From Nephromyces sp. MM_2019 (Eukaryota; Apicomplexa; Aconoidasida; Nephromycida), in contig JADHZB010000650.1 of the NCBI GenBank assembly GCA_015657535.1, positions 1-10,395 on the forward strand: DNA of 10,395 nt. The letters run 5' to 3'. A program made the translations under genes and the position numbers. This document shows positions 8,037-10,395 of this stretch, piece by piece (the stretch's first letter is position 1; the number at the start of each line of letters is the position of its first letter). Below the pieces are notes generated by a model that ran no database searches, was not told where the DNA came from, and worked only from the letters and a program-made list of their open reading frames with translations.

Positions 8037-10294
8037 TACACATGAAAATAAAAAATAAAATTTGAAGCATATTTCATTACACATTCGTATAAAACCTAGC
8101 ACACACACATATATATAAAGTGTTACACACACAAACAAATACATCATTATAATATATATACACTTACTTGAATGTAGGTACAGCCTTATTTTTACATGCT
8201 CTACAATAATGTGGTGGTATATCATTGTGTGTATTATTTGTGAAATCTTCTAAGACCATTTTCTTTCTACATTTTGGACAGCCCCTAATATACATAAGTA
8301 TATATAGATACATATACACACTTTAAAATAATATATAGATTTACACATATACACCTATACACACATGCATAAACACATACATATACACACAAATATATAC
8401 ATACACACTTATACACACATGCCTATACATATATACATGTACACACACATATATACACATATATATACATACATATATATACACACACATATATACACAT
8501 ATATATACACACATATATATACACACACATATATACACATATATATACACACACATATATACACATATATATATACATACATATATACACACACATATAT
8601 ATATATACAATATAACTTACAGCCAATAAAATCGTTCATCAGATATTTCCTCCACAGTTGCAAAGCATGTAAAGTAATAACCTTTATCACTTATTACTAA
8701 TGATTTAAATATATATACATATATATATATACATGATCTTTTATTTAAAAATGTGTAAGTATATATACACATTTATTATAAATATATATATATATATAAT
8801 AATGTGTGTGTAAAGTAAGCAATCTGTGAATTTTTAAAATAATATAATAATTATGTGTGTGTGTGTAAATCTTACAGTCATCATTTACTATCGAAATTGT
8901 TTGATCTACAATTTCTTGAATTGTCTGAAATGTTTGTTTAGGTATAATATAAATATAGATATATGTGTGTGTGTAAATTGTATAATATATATCAAACTGG
9001 TTAGATATATATATATATATATATTGGTGTGTGTGTGTGTGTGGATGTGTATTGTAGAGCTTATAATAAGCTGATGGTATATATATATATATATAAGTGT
9101 GTGAGTGTGTGTGTGTGTGTGTATAATAATGCTTACATTAAAGTGCTGAGAAGTGGACGATTTGTTATGAGATGATGATCCTAATTTGTGCTGGATTTTT
9201 AACTGTATAAATTAGATACACACACACACACATATATATATACATAAATGAGTATATGCACATACATACATACCCACACCCACATACATGTATATACTCG
9301 AACATTTACACATACATATATACAATCGTACACACATGCATACACACACACATGCACACACAGATACACTCACAAATAATTGCGCACACACATACATACA
9401 TTGTGTATGTATATAATATAACATAATAGACATCCCCATATAAAAACACACACATATGTATGTATATAACATAATAAACATCCCCATATAAAAACACACA
9501 CATATGTGTGTATATAATATAATAAATATCATCATATAAAAACACACACATATGTATGTATATAACATAATAAACATCCCCATATAAAAACACACACATA
9601 TGTGTGTATATAATATAATAAATATCATCATATAAAAACACACACATATGTGTGTATATAATATAATAAATATCATCATATAAAAACACACACATATGTG
9701 TGTATATAACATAATAAACATCCCCATATAAAAACACACACATATGTGTGTATATAACATAATAAATATCATCATATAAAGACACACACATATGTATGTA
9801 TATAACATAATAAACATCCCCATATAAAAACACACACATATGTGTGTATATAATATAATAAATATCATCATATAAAAACACACACATATGTGTGTATATA
9901 ATATAATAAATATCATCATATAAAAACACATATGTGTGTGTGTGTAACCTTTGATTGGGTCCACCATTCACGTAGTGTGTTAGCAGGCTCAGTTTGGTTA
10001 TCAAAATTAATTTCAGTAACGGCTGTACTGTCAATCTTTTTCCTAAGAAATTCACTTACTTTAGCCCCTATAGAAAAATTTTTTTTTGTTTGTAAAATTA
10101 TATATGTGTATACACACACACATGTGTGTGTGTGTATTAAATATATACACACCTTTTATTGAAATAATAGGGTAATTGAGTAATAATTGAGGGTCAATTT
10201 TGTTGTTTTCTGACTCGCCCCAAATTGTAAATTCAATTTGTCCCGTCTGATCGCAAATTGTTAAATCTCGTTTTGCCTTTTCTTTACCTGTACT
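6901..10294 (-). CDS. RPA1: Replication protein A 70 kDa subunit, C-terminal half (partial, 10 exons)
   Basis: RPA1 is the large subunit of the heterotrimer that coats single-stranded DNA in replication, repair and recombination. Ten exons in transcript order (10153-10294, 9949-10067, 9137-9202, 8876-8924, 8621-8696, 8168-8284, 7894-7966, 7589-7702, 7111-7173, 6901-6990) join in one frame, 909 nt or 302 residues plus a TAA stop. Residues 1 to about 87 are the end of DNA-binding domain B: the aromatic pair is kept as W in FTIWGE and F in KGAKVSEF. Residues 88-109 form a Ser-rich linker. Residues from about 110 to the end are domain C: YYFTCFATVEEI, a four-cysteine zinc site (CPKC, CRAC), FNWLLNISISD, FKFRILARYETFND and the C-terminal helix that pairs with RPA2/RPA3. 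The N-terminal domain, domain A and the start of B lie beyond the right edge. Every junction uses GT-AG. Identity rests on collinear similarity to the whole RPA70 C-terminus; a Helitron RPA-like gene is unlikely. Confidence 0.92.
7111..7173 (-). CDS. RPA1: RPA1 exon (FKFR...ETFND strands)
   Basis: The exon has 63 nt, phase 0 at both ends. It reads EFKFRILARYETFNDEKTLK plus a final Tyr and matches the RPA70 F-K-I-R-V-K-x-E-x-Y-N-D block near the C-terminus. The acceptor is ttttttcatag and the donor gtgagt. Confidence 0.92.
7429..7570. repeat. Imperfect (GT)n tract in an RPA1 intron
   Basis: The tract contains gtgtgtgt, gtatgt and gtgtaggt blocks. In the RPA1 sense it is an AC tract beginning about 18 nt after the donor at 7588. 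His/Thr-rich open frames on the - strand are repeat translations. Confidence 0.93.
7589..7702 (-). CDS. RPA1: RPA1 exon (domain C helix region)
   Basis: The exon has 114 nt, phase 0 at both ends. It begins EIMKCVKGDINEMV, in the place of the human A-I-L-G motif and following helix, and ends DIFNDLLFL. Two donors are possible (gtaggt at 7588 and gtataa at 7584). Only the first joins the next exon without a stop codon and restores the F-x-F-K-I/F-R motif. Confidence 0.88.
7894..7966 (-). CDS. RPA1: RPA1 exon (domain C core strands)
   Basis: The exon has 73 nt. It completes the split Asn codon and reads WLLNISISDYTGNLKCVAMG, then ends E-H-G-E. This aligns with the RPA70 block Y-x-L-x-x-x-I-x-D-x-x-x-x-x-W. 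The acceptor is aaatttttag and the donor gtaaag, with AC repeats six bases further on. Confidence 0.9.
8009..8036. repeat. (AT)n microsatellite in an RPA1 intron
   Basis: A pure AT run of about 28 nt in the intron between the 8168-8284 and 7894-7966 exons. Confidence 0.95.
8168..8284 (-). CDS. RPA1: RPA1 exon (domain C zinc ribbon)
   Basis: The exon has 117 nt. It encodes LGCPKCRKKM, a 21-residue span between the second and third cysteines, then CRACKNKAVPTF with two bases of the next codon (AA, completed to Asn). The four cysteines are the zinc ligands that stabilise domain C. The C-x2-C-x21-C-x2-C spacing differs from the human C-x4-C-x13-C-x2-C. The donor gtaagt is strong. Confidence 0.92.
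8341..8610. repeat. Compound (AC)/(TA) repeat filling an RPA1 intron
   Basis: ACACAC and TATATA blocks alternate, with a local 26-bp period (tacacacaca-tatatacaca-tatata) clearest at 8519-8570. It occupies most of the 336-nt intron 8285-8620. Tyr/Ile/His/Thr-only frames on both strands are artefacts of this repeat. Confidence 0.93.
8621..8696 (-). CDS. RPA1: RPA1 exon (domain C, first beta strands)
   Basis: The exon has 76 nt. After a split Leu codon it reads ISDKGYYFTCFATVEEI and ends DERFYW. This corresponds to the D-Y-F-x-x-x-A-T-V/I-x-x-I segment of RPA70 just before the zinc ribbon. The acceptor is aaatcattag and the donor gtaagt. Confidence 0.9.
8876..8924 (-). CDS. RPA1: RPA1 exon (start of domain C), 49 nt
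   Basis: This is the smallest exon of the gene. It reads TIQEIVDQTISIVNDD after acceptor aacatttcag, in the position of the conserved segment that opens domain C in RPA70. It ends with one base of a split Leu codon before donor gtaaga. An AC repeat follows within about 10 nt. Confidence 0.85.
9001..9125. repeat. (AT)n and (GT)n tracts in an RPA1 intron
   Basis: Two (AT)n-(GT)n pairs lie within 125 nt: 9006-9044 and 9079-9122. The second lies about 15 nt from the donor of the 9137-9202 exon, read as AC in the gene's sense. Confidence 0.9.
9137..9202 (-). CDS. RPA1: RPA1 exon (Ser-rich linker between domains B and C)
   Basis: The exon is 66 nt, phase 0 at both ends. It encodes a Ser/His/Asn-rich linker (LGSSSHNKSSTSQH) ending in Phe-Asn, which precedes the conserved T-L/I-x-E-I/V start of domain C in the next exon. 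The acceptor is atttatacag and the donor gtaagc. Confidence 0.85.
9203..9948 (-). other. RPA1: RPA1 intron, 746 nt, repeat-filled
   Basis: This is the largest intron visible in the gene. On the + strand it holds (AC)n-rich sequence at about 9218-9400, the 48-bp minisatellite at about 9405-9935 and a short (GT)n beside the donor. Long open frames crossing it on the - strand are repeat translations. Confidence 0.85.
9405..9935. repeat. 48-bp minisatellite, about 11 units, inside an RPA1 intron
   Basis: Units of 48 bp repeat head to tail. Each contains the 16-nt palindrome ACACACATATGTGTGT or a near copy, plus an AT-rich part. Two versions of the junction segment alternate: one reads acataataaacatcccc, the other atataataaatatcatc. 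A further variable site is gtatgta/gtgtgta. Because 48 is a multiple of three, the array is open in several frames and produces a 16-residue periodic false protein of about 250 residues on the - strand. Confidence 0.93.
9949..10067 (-). CDS. RPA1: RPA1 exon (end of domain B)
   Basis: The exon has 119 nt, entered with two bases of a split Gly codon (G|GG) after acceptor ttctatag. It encodes GAKVSEF, the counterpart of human GARVSDF with the second stacking aromatic, and ends REWWTQSK, aligning with the LRGWFD region. The donor CAAAG|gttaca is weak and runs straight into an (AC)n tract. Confidence 0.88.
10153..10294 (-). CDS. RPA1: RPA1 exon (domain B, beta strands with conserved Trp)
   Basis: The exon has 142 nt (47 codons plus 1 base). 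It contains KAKRDLTICDQTGQIEFTIW and ends PIISIK, matching the middle of RPA70 domain B; the Trp is the DNA-stacking residue. The donor is AAAAG|gtgtgt. The 5' end is less sure: acceptor ctatag gives a start at 10294 (S-T-G-K-E), while a second possible acceptor, gtacag, would start it at 10287. Upstream lies the (AC)n of the next intron. Confidence 0.85.
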
Positions 10295-10307
10295 CTATAG
10301 TATATAT

Positions 10308-10395
<88 letters not shown>
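10308..10395. repeat. (GT)n microsatellite at right edge
   Basis: A pure GT run reaches the end of the window. In the RPA1 sense it is an (AC)n tract inside the intron upstream of the first visible exon. Confidence 0.97.

Noticed and set aside
8341..8700. Frames made only of Ile, Tyr, His, Thr or Val, Cys on both strands
   Set aside because: Translation of the compound (AC)/(TA) repeat; no complex sequence supports them.
9212..10055. Two minus-strand frames of about 250 residues with a Cys/Tyr/Ile/Met-rich 16-residue period
   Set aside because: They are the 48-bp minisatellite read in two frames; 48 is divisible by three so stops are absent. The region is an RPA1 intron.
6901..10294. Helitron-encoded RPA-like protein instead of cellular RPA1
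   Set aside because: The multi-exon structure and the collinear domain B, domain C and C-terminal helix fit the cellular gene; no Rep/helicase sequence or Helitron ends are visible.

Overview
The window is a eukaryotic, very AT-rich genomic segment saturated with (AC)n/(GT)n, (AT)n and two higher-order tandem repeats. Two protein-coding genes are certain. RPL10 (60S ribosomal protein uL16), on the + strand, has two exons and one 457-nt intron. The 3' half of RPA1 (replication protein A large subunit, RPA70), on the - strand, is split into ten short exons scattered through repeat-filled introns. RPL10 looks animal-like, and RPA1 matches the animal/fungal RPA70 layout with introns of 85-746 nt. 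A metazoan with a compact, AT-rich, microsatellite-rich genome is my best inference; I cannot name the species.

Layout: 1-93 is an (AC)n tract. 94-2430 is mostly GT-rich simple sequence, including a 15-bp minisatellite at about 231-460, with a few complex islands that look like minus-strand exons of an unrecognised gene (131-202, 789-808, 1579-1618). 2431-4740 is AT-rich non-coding DNA with a long imperfect hairpin (3324-3441) and a perfect 32-nt palindrome (3578-3609). 4750-4938 (-) is an uncertain small membrane-protein ORF. 5046-5089 is a TATA plus oligopyrimidine promoter, and RPL10 runs from 5119 to 6256. 6257-6900 separates the two convergent genes. 6901-10294 (-) is RPA1, truncated by the right edge: DNA-binding domain A, the N-terminal domain and the start of domain B lie beyond the window. 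A 48-bp minisatellite of about 11 units (about 9405-9935) fills the largest RPA1 intron. 10308-10395 is (GT)n.

Both genes are housekeeping: RPL10 completes the 60S subunit, and RPA1 binds single-stranded DNA in replication and repair. Nothing indicates joint function; they are tail-to-tail neighbours. RPA1 is invisible as an open reading frame because its exons are 49-142 nt. The long frames at about 9.2-10.05 kb and 8.34-8.7 kb are translated repeats. I found no convincing novel multi-gene system. The most interesting points are the unusual zinc-binding spacing in RPA1, CA-repeat tracts just after its donor sites, the two-haplotype intronic minisatellite, and the unexplained exon-like islands on the left.
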